Source of the DNA: Paragorgia papillata
Lineage: Eukaryota > Cnidaria > Anthozoa > Scleralcyonacea > Coralliidae
Direction: 5' to 3'
Assembly (NCBI GenBank): GCA_035771165.1
Contig: JAWNZC010000314.1
Span: forward strand, 9,886,501-9,950,500
DNA: 64,000 nt
Part shown: one piece after another, positions 24,409-33,447 of the stretch
Layout: each line of letters opens with the position of its first letter
Numbering within the stretch: the first letter of the stretch is position 1
Made by a program: the position numbers and the translations under genes
Notes under the pieces: generated by a model
What the model was told of the DNA's origin: nothing
Databases searched by the model: none
Seen by the model: only the letters and a program-made list of their open reading frames with translations

Positions 24409-26472
24409 ATGTCACTTATTTTCTGTATAGGGAAAAACAAAGACCGAATTCGGGAACTAGTAGAAAAGATTCGCAAAAGCGAAAGCAATAAAGAGAAAGG
24501 AAAATCCAAACCTATGAACTCGAAAGTGGTCACAAAAAAAACAGCAAGGCAGCGAAAGATCTTTGTTGGATGGCTTCATCGTTCTAGTACGGACTCCAGA
24601 TTTACACAAGTGAGAACGAAAGACGGGGGAAGTCTTCGTCAGATGACATATAATGATGATGATGTCGATGCGATTACAGTCGATTTTCTCAAGAAGCAAG
24701 CAAGTCGTTTATTCTTCCCAGAAGGCGTGTCCAAGCTTGGTGCCTTAACAGAAATGTTTTTAGAGTTAGGAAACTTTGCTCAAGAAAGCATTACAGCATT
24801 CACAGATACAAATGGAAAGGAATGCACGTTTCAAGAGTATTTACGGGATCGTGGTCTGTTTGCAAGCAGATTCAAAGTGTACCTCATGACAACATTGATT
24901 AAAGAAGAAAACAGTCGTGTACAGAGTGACTCATCGCAGGAAGAAGATTGTATGCTGGTATCCGCAAGTTTGTCATCAGATAGCGATAAAGCATTGCCAA
25001 GTATAGATGTGTCCAGGGGGTGTTGTAGCAAAAGTCAAGTATCAGGAGACGTTGATGCTCAGCTAATGATACCAAGCACACAAAAGAGAAATGTGTCGCG
25101 TGATTTGGCCGCCAAAGAAAGTCATACACTCTATGGTCTAGCTTTAAAGGAAGATGAAGGAACTCTTTGCTCCGCAGAAACAATGAACGAACACCGTCTG
25201 AACATAGCCTACGAAGATGTAAAAGAATCCTCTTATTCAGAGGTTATCCTCAGAACAATTTCATATTCGAGACAAGAATGCTATGAATTGAATTGTTTAT
25301 CGGAACCTCTTACGCATGAGATTGCCTTGAATGATTTTGACCCTCTGGAGCATGGGTTTACCGTTGTCGAAATTAGTAAAGAAGGCGGATGTTTTCTTGA
25401 CAAGAGATACGAATCTCTTGACGATGATTTTAACATCGAGCAGTTTGGGTACGTTTATCCTCAAGCAGACCCAAGGAATACAAGTCGTCTCATTCTTCAT
25501 CCTCCTTCCGAAATTTGGGGTTACGACGGAAATAAGCTCATCATTGGTGTAGTAGCATCATGTCATATGGCTGCAAATTCGTCTTATATTTGGTATCAAA
25601 ATGGATCCATACTTCGTCAAGGAAGAAAAGTTTGTTGTCTTGCAATCAATGAGCCCGGTGTATACAATGTGGAAGTGCAGTGTGGGGAAGTGAGGGATGT
25701 ATCTGATCCTGTATTTATTAGCAGTTTGAGTTCGTCAGAGCCATGCTGTTCAGCAGACGAGAATATCTCCAACACAAAGTTGTCAAATACAAAGAGAAGC
25801 GAAGGAGATGAGAAGATTACTCTACACCAGAAAGCAACTGACGCTCCTTTGACTGTAGTAGACAAGGAGGAGATAAAGTTTTCTATCAAAGATGAAATTG
25901 GTAGAGGCTCGTTTGGCGTTGTTTATAAAGGATTGTGGGCAGGCACTCAGGTAGCAGTGAAGCACACAAAAGTAAGAAATGCCAAGCGGATATGGTCAGT
26001 CCTCCAAACAGAAGTACGGCTGCATAGCATGGTTCGCCACCCCAATGTAGTGCAAATCATGGCAGTTTCGCTCTTGAAGAACTCAATTTATATAGTTTCA
26101 GAATATATCGAAGGTCTCAACTTGGAGGAGTTACTCTTTGGCGATGGCGAAAACTCCCAATCATTCACTATTCAAAGCTGCGATAAGCTAAGTGTAGCCA
26201 AACAGCTTTGCCAAGCTGTTGCCTACTTGCATAATTTGAAGCCGCCAATCGTTCACAGGGACATCAAACCTGCAAATGTGTTGGTAGCGAAAGCAACAAA
26301 CATCACTAAACTTTGTGATATGGGGCTCAGCAAGCTAAAGCCAACACAGTCTCTTAGTCAAACCACCAGCCTATCAATACCAGGGACACCTCATTATATG
26401 GCACCAGAATGCGTGCTCGAGAAGAAGAAGGCGACAGTCCTCTCCGATGTGTGGTCACTAGCGTGTACATAG
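24409..26472 (+). CDS. Ig-like/protein kinase multidomain protein, cut by in-frame TAG
   Basis: Large open exon of 687 codons. A polypyrimidine tract and AG at 24415-24430 look like a splice acceptor, so the true coding exon may begin at 24431 rather than at the first ATG. Residues about 45-150 hold a conserved-looking region with a FFPEG motif. Residues about 365-440 look like an Ig-type domain (YIWYQNG). A kinase domain follows: glycine loop GRGSFGVV at 498, VAVK lysine K518, catalytic HRDIKPAN at 616-623, DMG (instead of DFG) at 637-639, and APE at 665-667. It is probably a receptor-adaptor-like Ser/Thr or TKL-type kinase. There is no signal peptide at this start. The frame ends at TAG (26470-26472) just after the subdomain IX segment SDVWSLACT, before the rest of the C-lobe, which continues in the same frame. 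Confidence 0.75.
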   Translation: MSLIFCIGKNKDRIRELVEKIRKSESNKEKGKSKPMNSKVVTKKTARQRKIFVGWLHRSSTDSRFTQVRTKDGGSLRQMTYNDDDVDAITVDFLKKQASRLFFPEGVSKLGALTEMFLELGNFAQESITAFTDTNGKECTFQEYLRDRGLFASRFKVYLMTTLIKEENSRVQSDSSQEEDCMLVSASLSSDSDKALPSIDVSRGCCSKSQVSGDVDAQLMIPSTQKRNVSRDLAAKESHTLYGLALKEDEGTLCSAETMNEHRLNIAYEDVKESSYSEVILRTISYSRQECYELNCLSEPLTHEIALNDFDPLEHGFTVVEISKEGGCFLDKRYESLDDDFNIEQFGYVYPQADPRNTSRLILHPPSEIWGYDGNKLIIGVVASCHMAANSSYIWYQNGSILRQGRKVCCLAINEPGVYNVEVQCGEVRDVSDPVFISSLSSSEPCCSADENISNTKLSNTKRSEGDEKITLHQKATDAPLTVVDKEEIKFSIKDEIGRGSFGVVYKGLWAGTQVAVKHTKVRNAKRIWSVLQTEVRLHSMVRHPNVVQIMAVSLLKNSIYIVSEYIEGLNLEELLFGDGENSQSFTIQSCDKLSVAKQLCQAVAYLHNLKPPIVHRDIKPANVLVAKATNITKLCDMGLSKLKPTQSLSQTTSLSIPGTPHYMAPECVLEKKKATVLSDVWSLACT

Positions 26473-26712
26473 GTGGAACTTTTCTCCGAACAAGACTGCT
26501 GGGAAGAAATATTAGAAAACACCAAAGCTATTACTGGAGAGGACTGTGATGTTGATTCGCTAATTGTTGCAATGAGAAACAAAGCATCTCCTCAGACATC
26601 AAAGTTATTGCCAGCCACTATTGGTTCTCTACAGCAAGTCCTCGCAGACTGTTTTCAATATGACTTTACAAAGAGGCCTTGTGCAATTGATATAATCAAT
26701 GCATTCAACTAG
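26473..26712 (+). pseudogene. C-terminal part of the same kinase domain, beyond the stop
   Basis: After the TAG the same frame continues for 80 codons and supplies the missing kinase C-lobe, ending in a segment like FTKRPCAIDIINAF, the usual RP-containing subdomain XI. The downstream part has kept its frame and sequence, so the stop is a recent nonsense mutation, a sequencing error, or a polymorphism. A single base change from a leucine TTG or tryptophan TGG codon would explain it. No intron signals are obvious at the stop. Confidence 0.7.
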
Positions 26713-27660
26713 TATAGCTACAGCGGGTTTTAAACCTACTGAAGCACTAGTCTACGGTACTCTTTTTAAAACGAGTTTGAATTTTTGTTACTGACTTTTG
26801 TTATATAACAAATGGTTTTCTTACTTCGAGGCCCCCAGCAGACCAGCTCTTGCATCTGCATGTATATTATGTTTTCATCGGTTCGAGTTAAAACTGCTAC
26901 GGACATATGCCACGCAATAATCTTCACTGCAGGGCCTTAGCGTAAGGAATGAAACTAAGACTTTCGGATACCACTGGCCTCCTAAAAAACTGGATTGAGC
27001 AATTATTGTTTTGAAAAGTAGGCTAGATTCCGCCATTAACCAAAGATGAGTTGCATGTATAAAATATATGTTGCTATGGAGTTGCCACAAATGCTCCATC
27101 TTTGTATTGACCTATCTACACAGTACATATCCCCCTGAATGGCGCTATTATAGCTAGGGCCAAACTCGTCATTTTGCGAGCTTCATTACTGAATCCAGTC
27201 CTTTTTAGAGATCGGTACATGGTATGCATGGGTTCTTGTGGAGGAGGTTAATCACACGTTTTTAGTGTTGTAACTGACTTAATTAGTTTACAGTTTATAG
27301 TCTTAATTGCGTTGTATTACTTTCCTTGTAGTAGCAATTACCATTTAAACTCAAGTTATTTGATATTTAATTTTCACTTTACAGCATCCATGTATGTCCT
27401 AACCGGCATGTTGAAACAATTGTATGTTTTTCTGTCATCATTACTCATTAGTTGTAAAATTTAGATTAAAGTTAACATATTAAATTGGATAACAATGTTA
27501 TAACTGAATTTTAAATTAACGTAGTTTTTTCCTTCTCATCTAAAAGCACTGGAGAAACAGTATATGTATGCCAGTTTAACAAAAAGCTGTCGAAAGAAAG
27601 TAGAAAAATACGAAAATGATCTTCGAGCTATTTATCTTATTGAAATTTCTGCGTTTTCAT
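26713..27660. other. Downstream region of the kinase gene
   Basis: No gene recognised. It probably includes the 3' untranslated region of the kinase gene, but no compact poly(A) signal could be picked with confidence. Confidence 0.4.
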
Positions 27661-27661
27661 G

Positions 27662-27726
27662 CGGGACTTGACACACTTCTGATCATCGGTGAGATGCCCT
27701 AACCATTCAGCTATTGGGACGGTTTG
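27662..27726 (-). repeat. tRNA-derived SINE head
   Basis: On the minus strand, TAGCTGAATGGTTAGGGCAT fits a pol III A box and TCAAGTCCCGC about 30 bp on fits a B box. The sequence between does not make a proper tRNA with this spacing, so it reads as a tRNA-derived SINE fragment. Confidence 0.5.
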
Positions 27727-27749
27727 AACGTTGACGGGATATCCAGAGC

Positions 27750-27788
27750 TCCCCCCCCCCCCCCCCCCCTCCCTCTCTCTCTCTCTCT
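27750..27788. repeat. Poly-C run plus CT microsatellite
   Basis: About 20 consecutive C (27750-27769) followed by TCCC and a (CT)n tract. On the other strand it is a long G run like those at 11360, 54154, 54408, 57701 and 58779. Confidence 0.9.
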
Positions 27789-27876
27789 AGTGGGGCCTCT
27801 GAATCGATGTAAATGGCATTATATTCTGCCATCTTCAAGTATGAACTATGCATAAATGTTGTAGTGCATATTGTTA

Positions 27877-28152
27877 ATAAGTATAGGTTAGTGACCGAAA
27901 CCGAGGTCACTACGCTGGTTATTAACCCCGAGGGCCGCAGGCCCGAGGGTAATAACCAGCGTAGTGACCGAGGTTAAGGTCACTAACCGACTTAGTTTAT
28001 TCATGACACAGACGATATTTGTCGTTGTTTAACAAAAAAATGGTATTCTAGACGTAGTTTTAAAGCGATATAGTAGGTAATTTAATATGCAAGGTCAATA
28101 ACCTATTTATTAACCGCGGCACATCAAAGATAATTTATGCATGAATAAACTA
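27877..28152 (+). repeat. Dispersed element family R1, copy B
   Basis: Close copy of 11617-11895 in the same orientation, including the self-complementary head and the GCGATATAGTAGG segment. A few substitutions and small indels separate them. Confidence 0.85.
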
Positions 28153-28512
28153 AGAGAAGATATGTACTTTTCTGTTTTCTATATCTTTCTCAACGTAACA
28201 CTTTTCCAAGCGGATTAATAGCATATGCTGTTACCGTGCTAATGTATGTCATGCACCGAAGTTATAAATCCAGTCACATATGCATGCAGTTACAATCCTG
28301 GCCAAAATTAACTCGGACAGTCGCGTAAAAAGAACTTAAGGGCATCAATTCCTAAGATTATGTTCAAAAAATATCGCCTCCCACTCCCCCCGTTCAAATG
28401 TTGGTTAGAAAATGAAATGCAAAGTATGTTCAGCGCAAATTTTTATCAACATTGAATGGGGGAGCGGTGGGAATGATTTTTAGAAGGAACTTCGATATCA
28501 GATGTGATTTAA

Positions 28513-29817
28513 GGTGGTACAGTACCCAAATTTGACGAAAAAATAAAAAAATTTCAAAAAATTTTGTTTTGCTTAAAATGTCCAAAATTTATTGGTTGTT
28601 AATGCAGCAATCTATTTGTTTGAAAAAATTTCATCTAGAGCTTGTATTTTACATATTTATTAACCTTAGTGTGTGGTTGCTATGGGCAACGAATTTGTTT
28701 ACGCGCTATTTATTTTGAGTTTACAGCGTATTGTTGCCTCTGGATCCTTGAAATAACATGTGACTTGTTATATAGCTTACATAAAGTACTTAGGTGAATT
28801 GAGCCCGCAAAATTTTCGTTTTGTGTTAATCTCGGTTAATTCTGTGTAGTTCACTGCGAAATCGCTCGAGTTTGGTCTAAAAGGTTGTTTTGTTTTGAGA
28901 TTTTTTTGGTTTGAATTGCTTCAAACATCTACTATGCCTAAGTATCGTACAGCAAGACGTCGGAAGAGACGATTTAACGCCGACGATTTGATGCTGTTAG
29001 TCATTTTAACATTGGATCCAAAACAGTTGTCCAATTATTGGCAGAATTAAATATTCCCACTGGCAAGTACACTGAAGAAGGATGTAGGCACATGGATCTA
29101 CAGCGTGTTCATGGTGCAGAATACAAAGAGAAGGATGAAAAGAAAAAGAGGAGGAAAGTACTTAGAGGACAGAAAAAGAGGAAAGAAGACAAGAAACAGC
29201 AACAAGAGGGAGTAACATGCAGGGATGTTTTAATAGACTCTGTCTGACTATAACTCAACTTAATTATTGTGAAAACTAAAGTGAAACTTTCAAATGTATT
29301 TTTCTCAAGTACCATGTTTTGGCACAATCTGTTACGGCTTAACATTTCTAGTTTAAGAACTAAATGAGGTAACCCAATGAAATTTGGCACAGAACATCTT
29401 TAATGATTCCTCAATGCATTGAACCTAAAATAAAACAATAGTTTGCAAAATGTTGGGTCTAAATAGACTAATCCGTTACTGGGTGTTGCACTTTATTCAC
29501 ACCTGACCGATGAACTCAATATTTTGCAAAGTTTAAATAACTGTTATGTGGCTGTTTTAGGTTCATTGCACAGCCCTATCTATTGGCTAAATATTCTGAA
29601 AATTTCAGAGCCATGTGGCTTTCCATTACAGAGTTATTGCTGCTGGCGTAGACACTAAATTATAATGGCAAAAAGGGTGTGGCCAGTTGTCATAGCAACC
29701 AATTGTGTACCTAACCCAGTGAAACAATTTGCCTTTATGGGTATATTCATAAGAGTAAAGAGATATTTTGTTCTAAGTTAATTTAAAATTTTTGACTGGT
29801 TAGTGTACTGTACCACC
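28513..29817 (+). mobile_element. TTAA-flanked Kolobok-like transposon remnant (1,305 bp)
   Basis: The ends GGTGGTACAGTAC and GTACTGTACCACC are inverted and flanked by TTAA (28509-28512, 29818-29821). The interior carries two short pieces of a transposase-like protein (from ATG 28934, and 29038-29247). TTAA duplications and the Lys/Arg-rich C-terminal region fit a Kolobok-type element that has lost most of its transposase. Confidence 0.75.
28934..29247 (+). pseudogene. Transposase remnants of the TTAA element
   Basis: The first piece starts MPKYRTARRRKRRFN and ends at a TAA at 29048. The second frame (29038-29247) has NIPTGKYTEEGC, then a Lys/Arg-rich segment (KKKRRKVLRGQKKRKEDK) and EGVT, a C-terminal pattern I associate with TTAA-type (Kolobok and Mutator-like) transposases of aquatic animals. 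The catalytic core is gone. Residue-level identification is moderate. Confidence 0.5.
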
Positions 29818-29829
29818 TTAAGGCAAGGT

Positions 29830-30166
29830 GTCCAAGTGATTTTGACCAGGATCGTAGGATTCGTGTGAAAAGCGTTGTTGGTTTTCTATTGACTTGAAGG
29901 TTTTTCTCCGGGTTTTCCTTCTGTCGAAAAATCAACAGTATAGTGTCCCAATTAGTTCTACGAGCAAGATACATTTTACGCTTGAATAAAGTTTACAAAA
30001 CAAATATAACCATGAACTAGTTATTAAAGGCTGGTTTTCACTAGCGAAGCAACCACAAGCGCAAGCAATACGCAGACGCCATAGATGTGCCGCAGAAATC
30101 AAACCCGGATCGCAGAGGTGAAAGCACATGTGCCAACCACCGTGCCACCAACACCTCTATATATAA
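29830..30166 (-). repeat. tRNA-derived SINE
   Basis: Read on the minus strand from about 30166: GGTGGCACGGTGGTTGGCAC (A-box type) followed by CCGGGTTTGATTTC (B-box type, about 30095-30110). A tail runs back towards 29830 and includes AAAACCCGGAGAAAAACC. The SINE abuts the Maverick target site, so the large element landed just upstream of its head. Confidence 0.6.
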
Positions 30167-30184
30167 TGTCTAAATTATTCATTA

Positions 30185-30190
30185 ACCATG
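30185..30190. repeat. Maverick target-site duplication, left
   Basis: ACCATG, identical to 50480-50485. A 6-bp duplication is the length generated by Maverick/Polinton integration. Removing the element and one copy gives a continuous host sequence TTAACCATGCATGC. Confidence 0.93.
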
Positions 30191-30463
30191 AGTAGTGTTA
30201 AAAGGCCGATCCTGGCTACTAAATTAAAAACATTTTAAAAAGCATTTGCAACCCCCTCCTGGAATTTTGTTTGACGATCCTGGCTACTAAATTAAAAACA
30301 TTTTAAAAAGCATTTGCAACCCCCTCCTGGAATTTTGTTTGACGATCCTGGGACATGGGTTCGCAGAGGGTCCTGGGACATTTTCAAAATGGTTGACTTC
30401 CGGTTTCCAAAATGGTTGACTTCCGGTTTTCAAAAAGTTTTTTCTAAGTTTTTGGGTTTTGGG
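30191..30463 (+). repeat. Maverick terminal inverted repeat, left
   Basis: Starts AGTAGTGTTAAAAGGCCG and ends in GTTTTTGGGTTTTGGG. It matches the complement of 50207-50479; by eye the only difference is base 6 (T here, A in the right copy read inward). It contains a 68-bp tandem duplication (30208-30343) and two copies of AAAATGGTTGACTTCCGGTT. Confidence 0.95.
30208..30343. repeat. 68-bp tandem duplication inside the left TIR
   Basis: The unit GATCCTGGCTACTAAATTAA... occurs twice head to tail (30208-30275, 30276-30343), and a third GATCCTGG follows. The same duplication exists in the right TIR at about 50327-50462, so it predates insertion or was copied between ends. Confidence 0.93.
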
Positions 30464-30488
30464 TTTTTTTTTTTTTAAAACTAAATAA

Positions 30489-30689
30489 ATGAACACCAAA
30501 CGGAGTAACTTATGTCCAGACGGAGAAAAATGTATGTGGGTTGGGTTTACAAAATATCCAGGCAGTGCACCAAATATCATATATTTTAACAAAAGTACAC
30601 ACCCAAAAACAGTTTGCAACTATATCCATCCAGACGAAACCAAAGTCCAAATGTTAGTTAGAACAGGAATTTACGACACAGTTTTTTAA
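30489..30689 (+). CDS. Maverick small protein, 66 aa, unknown
   Basis: The first gene inside the left repeat, 25 bp after it. Product of 66 residues with two Cys near the N-terminus (CPDGEKC) and one more Cys with a following His (VCNYIH), which could bind a metal, though no known finger is recognised. The start is chosen because it sits in the element's AATAAATG motif. A hypothetical protein; function unknown. Confidence 0.65.
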   Translation: MNTKRSNLCPDGEKCMWVGFTKYPGSAPNIIYFNKSTHPKTVCNYIHPDETKVQMLVRTGIYDTVF

Positions 30690-30728
30690 ATTGAACTATT
30701 TTTTTTTGGAAAAATAAAAAGAATAAGA

Positions 30729-30959
30729 ATGAACTTAAATGATGAAACCATTAACAAACTTGAAATGGCAACAAAACATTTTGAGAATCTAATAGAAGAA
30801 AACAAAAAAATGAAAACTCGCATTGATTGGCTTGAAAGAATTATTGAAAATTACGAAAATCTGGATAAAGATGAAGATGAAAAAGGTGAGACCGCAACCA
30901 AACCTAAACAGAAACCAACCGAGAAACCATTCTACAACAAAACACTATGGAAATATTAA
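30729..30959 (+). CDS. Maverick small coiled-coil protein, 76 aa
   Basis: Charged, Lys/Glu-rich product with heptad-like spacing of hydrophobics over residues 5-50 and a low-complexity acidic then Lys/Pro tail. No signal peptide or membrane segment. The upstream motif is AATAAGAATG, a variant of the element's start motif. A hairpin at 30992-31021 follows the stop, marking the end of a transcription unit. Function unknown. Confidence 0.65.
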   Translation: MNLNDETINKLEMATKHFENLIEENKKMKTRIDWLERIIENYENLDKDEDEKGETATKPKQKPTEKPFYNKTLWKY

Positions 30960-30991
30960 AATACATTTCCAAAAACAAAACAAAAAACTTT

Positions 30992-31021
30992 AAAACTTAT
31001 AACAAAAATGTTATAATTTTT
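30992..31021 (+). terminator. Intergenic hairpin after the 76-aa gene
   Basis: Stem TTATAAC/GTTATAA with a 6-nt A-rich loop, extended by A/T pairs and followed by a T run. It lies between the stop at 30959 and the next start at 31036. Confidence 0.6.
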
Positions 31022-31035
31022 TTCTAAAATAAATA

Positions 31036-31860
31036 ATGAGTTATTACTATGGTTATGGTAGACCAAGACGATCATTGGAAGAAGGTTTCGATTATGGAAA
31101 GAAAATTAAAGAAATTGAAAAAAAATTAAAAAATCTTTCCCTTCATGAAGAAAATTACAAAACTGTTTTCGATCTCAACATAACAAAAGCCACTAAAACA
31201 TTTGAAATATATGGTGGAGAGAGAAGAATAATCCAAGCTCGTCAAGGCAACTCTGTGTTGTACCAAGAAGACAAAACCGTTGCCCCATCATTTGGTTCTG
31301 ATGCCGTTGGTCCAGGGATAGACTACATTGAAAACAAAGGTGGAAAATACATGATGTTTTGTAACACCGATTTGCAGTTTAACGATGTTTCAGTTTTTGT
31401 TGTCTGCACCGTGGTTGACACATCTGTTTCCGATGAATGGTGTTATCTTATTGGGAATGACAATGGTAATTATGACAAATATGTCAGCTTCAAATCATAC
31501 TCTTATTCCAAATTAATAGTTGGTGGTATAAGAGCCAATACTAAAAAAATTGTAAATATTGTTGGTCCACACAGCATTCTTAGTAAACACATAATTTCTT
31601 GTCATTGGTTGGGGATTGGATCATGTGTGTACATAAATTCAAAAAAAATGACAGGATCAGATTTTAAATCGGATTTAGCAGATATAGGTAGTCCATTTGG
31701 GTCTGTATTTTTAAACAAAAGATTGTCTGGAACCCCATCAAATAATACCCAACTGAAAGGAAAAATATATGGAATCAAGATTGTTCATGGACCATTATTA
31801 CCTCCCGAGATCGTAAAAATTAATAAGGACATGATGAAGGAATATGGAAACTTCATATGA
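31036..31860 (+). CDS. Putative Maverick fibre/attachment protein, 274 aa
   Basis: The first seven residues, MSYYYGY, are identical to those of the next gene's collagenous protein, and the DNA around both starts is also identical over about 29 bp. Residues 20-50 are a short charged coiled-coil-like region. From about 60 on the protein is beta-rich with repeated GG and aromatic residues, ending in KIYGIKIVHGPLLPPEIVKIN, a pattern often seen in laminin-G/concanavalin-like surface domains. I infer a virion surface fibre or receptor-binding protein anchored through the shared N-terminal tail, as adenovirus fibres are anchored to penton. No catalytic motif is seen. The assignment rests on architecture and on its neighbour, not on a confirmed family match. 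Confidence 0.6.
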   Translation: MSYYYGYGRPRRSLEEGFDYGKKIKEIEKKLKNLSLHEENYKTVFDLNITKATKTFEIYGGERRIIQARQGNSVLYQEDKTVAPSFGSDAVGPGIDYIENKGGKYMMFCNTDLQFNDVSVFVVCTVVDTSVSDEWCYLIGNDNGNYDKYVSFKSYSYSKLIVGGIRANTKKIVNIVGPHSILSKHIISCHWLGIGSCVYINSKKMTGSDFKSDLADIGSPFGSVFLNKRLSGTPSNNTQLKGKIYGIKIVHGPLLPPEIVKINKDMMKEYGNFI

Positions 31861-31963
31861 GTTTTGAATCAAGAGATAACACATGTGCGACGTCTTTTTT
31901 AACTTTTGAACCCCAAATCCTGAAACTTGGCAAAAACTTTTAAAATCTTTACCAAGATAAATA

Positions 31964-33430
31964 ATGAGTTATTACTATGGTTATGATGACCCAGATTATT
32001 CTTATGGAGGGGGTGGTGGTGCTGACGGAGAACCAGGACCACAAGGTGACACAGGTGTAAAAGGTGACAAAGGTGACAGAGGTCTAACAGGAGCAACAGG
32101 ATCAAAAGGAGACAAAGGCGATCGAGGTTTGCAAGGAACCAAAGGAGACAAAGGTGATGAAGGTTTGGAGGGACAAAGAGGTTTGACAGGTGACAAAGGA
32201 AATAGTGGAGACAGGGGTGCAATAGGACCAACAGGACCAACAGGAACAGCAGCTCAAAAAGGCGACAAAGGGGATAAGGGAAACCAAGGTCCAAAAGGTC
32301 CAAAAGGGGATAGGGGGTTGACAGGTATGGCTGGTACAGATGCCCATAAAGTAGGACCAAAAGGAGACAAGGGAGATGTTGGTAACACAGGACCAAAAGG
32401 CGACAAAGGAGACAGAGGTTTGCAAGGAACCAAAGGTGACAAAGGGGATGCCGGTATTAGAGGACCACAAGGTACAAAGGGTGACAGAGGTGTTTTTGGA
32501 ACAGCAGGTGCAACAGGTCCACAAGGAACAAAGGGAGACAAAGGTGACCATGGAACAACAGGGGCGAAAGGATCCAAAGGTGACAAAGGTGACAAAGGAG
32601 ACAAAGGTATGGCAGGAACAACTGCACAAAAAGGGGACAAAGGAGATCCTGGTGACGATGGTGCGAAAGGTAACAAGGGCAACACTGGGGCAACGGGACC
32701 CCAAGGCCCACAGGGTGCCCAAGGCCCACAAGGAAGCCAAGGATCAACAGGATCAAAAGGTACCACTGGTTCCACTGGATCGCAAGGACCAAAAGGACCC
32801 CAAGGAACAAAAGGAGACAAAGGAGATCAGGGGCCAAAGGGTGACGATGGTGACCAAGGGGTTCAAGGATTGCCTGGAGGAAAAGGATCAACTGGATTAA
32901 GAGGTTTGAGAGGTTTGAGAGGTGTTACAGGAGTTACAGGACCTGCTGGAACTTTTGCGCAGCTGGTAAAATATAAAAAAGATACTGGAAAGACAAACCA
33001 TAAAGGTGGTGCATGGGATAACACAAATAACGTTAGCACCCTGCTTTCATTTACGGCATCCCATGATACTGGAAAATATTTAGTCTCATATTGGTTTAAA
33101 CTACAACCAGATGGACATAAAATTGATCAACAATCTAAGCAAACTGGTTGGTATGCTTCTTCTTACAGAGCATATTTTGATCTAAAAACAAACCTCTATC
33201 ATGGAAGTGTTACAGATAGATCAAACAAACTTTCAGGTTTGGAAACCTTGACCATGGGAAAAACATACAACGAAAATGACCCACACAATGTTTTCTGTCA
33301 GGGAATCGCAACCATAAAAAAAGGAACCCAAATGTCTTTGCACTCTTATTCTGGTTCTATTGGTGATGACTATACTTTCCTGTTTTTCAATGTTTGGGAT
33401 GTTGAAATCAATCTTCTTAGACTTGGTTAA
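31964..33430 (+). CDS. Collagen-like fibre protein, 488 aa
   Basis: After the MSYYYGY tail and a Gly-rich linker, residues about 22-328 are almost continuous Gly-X-Y triplets dominated by GDKGD, GPKG and GPQG, which would form a trimeric collagen helix. The triplet phase is broken at GTAAQK (94), GTDAHKV (124) and GTTAQK (218), and GTFAQ (329) starts the C-terminal globular domain of about 157 residues, probably a trimerising and receptor-binding head. Collagen-like fibres are known on several large DNA viruses and phages. Here it is likely a surface fibre of the Maverick particle. Gly-X-Y coding could come from the host or a virus. Long antisense frames over this gene are artefacts of the repeat. 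Confidence 0.85.
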   Translation: MSYYYGYDDPDYSYGGGGGADGEPGPQGDTGVKGDKGDRGLTGATGSKGDKGDRGLQGTKGDKGDEGLEGQRGLTGDKGNSGDRGAIGPTGPTGTAAQKGDKGDKGNQGPKGPKGDRGLTGMAGTDAHKVGPKGDKGDVGNTGPKGDKGDRGLQGTKGDKGDAGIRGPQGTKGDRGVFGTAGATGPQGTKGDKGDHGTTGAKGSKGDKGDKGDKGMAGTTAQKGDKGDPGDDGAKGNKGNTGATGPQGPQGAQGPQGSQGSTGSKGTTGSTGSQGPKGPQGTKGDKGDQGPKGDDGDQGVQGLPGGKGSTGLRGLRGLRGVTGVTGPAGTFAQLVKYKKDTGKTNHKGGAWDNTNNVSTLLSFTASHDTGKYLVSYWFKLQPDGHKIDQQSKQTGWYASSYRAYFDLKTNLYHGSVTDRSNKLSGLETLTMGKTYNENDPHNVFCQGIATIKKGTQMSLHSYSGSIGDDYTFLFFNVWDVEINLLRLG

Positions 33431-33447
33431 AAAATATAATAAAAGAG

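Noticed and set aside
31899..32891. Several long minus-strand reading frames (144-212 codons) opposite the collagen-like gene
   Set aside because: They are complements of Gly-X-Y codons and translate to Leu/Pro/Ser-rich low complexity. The plus strand has a proper start motif and domain structure.
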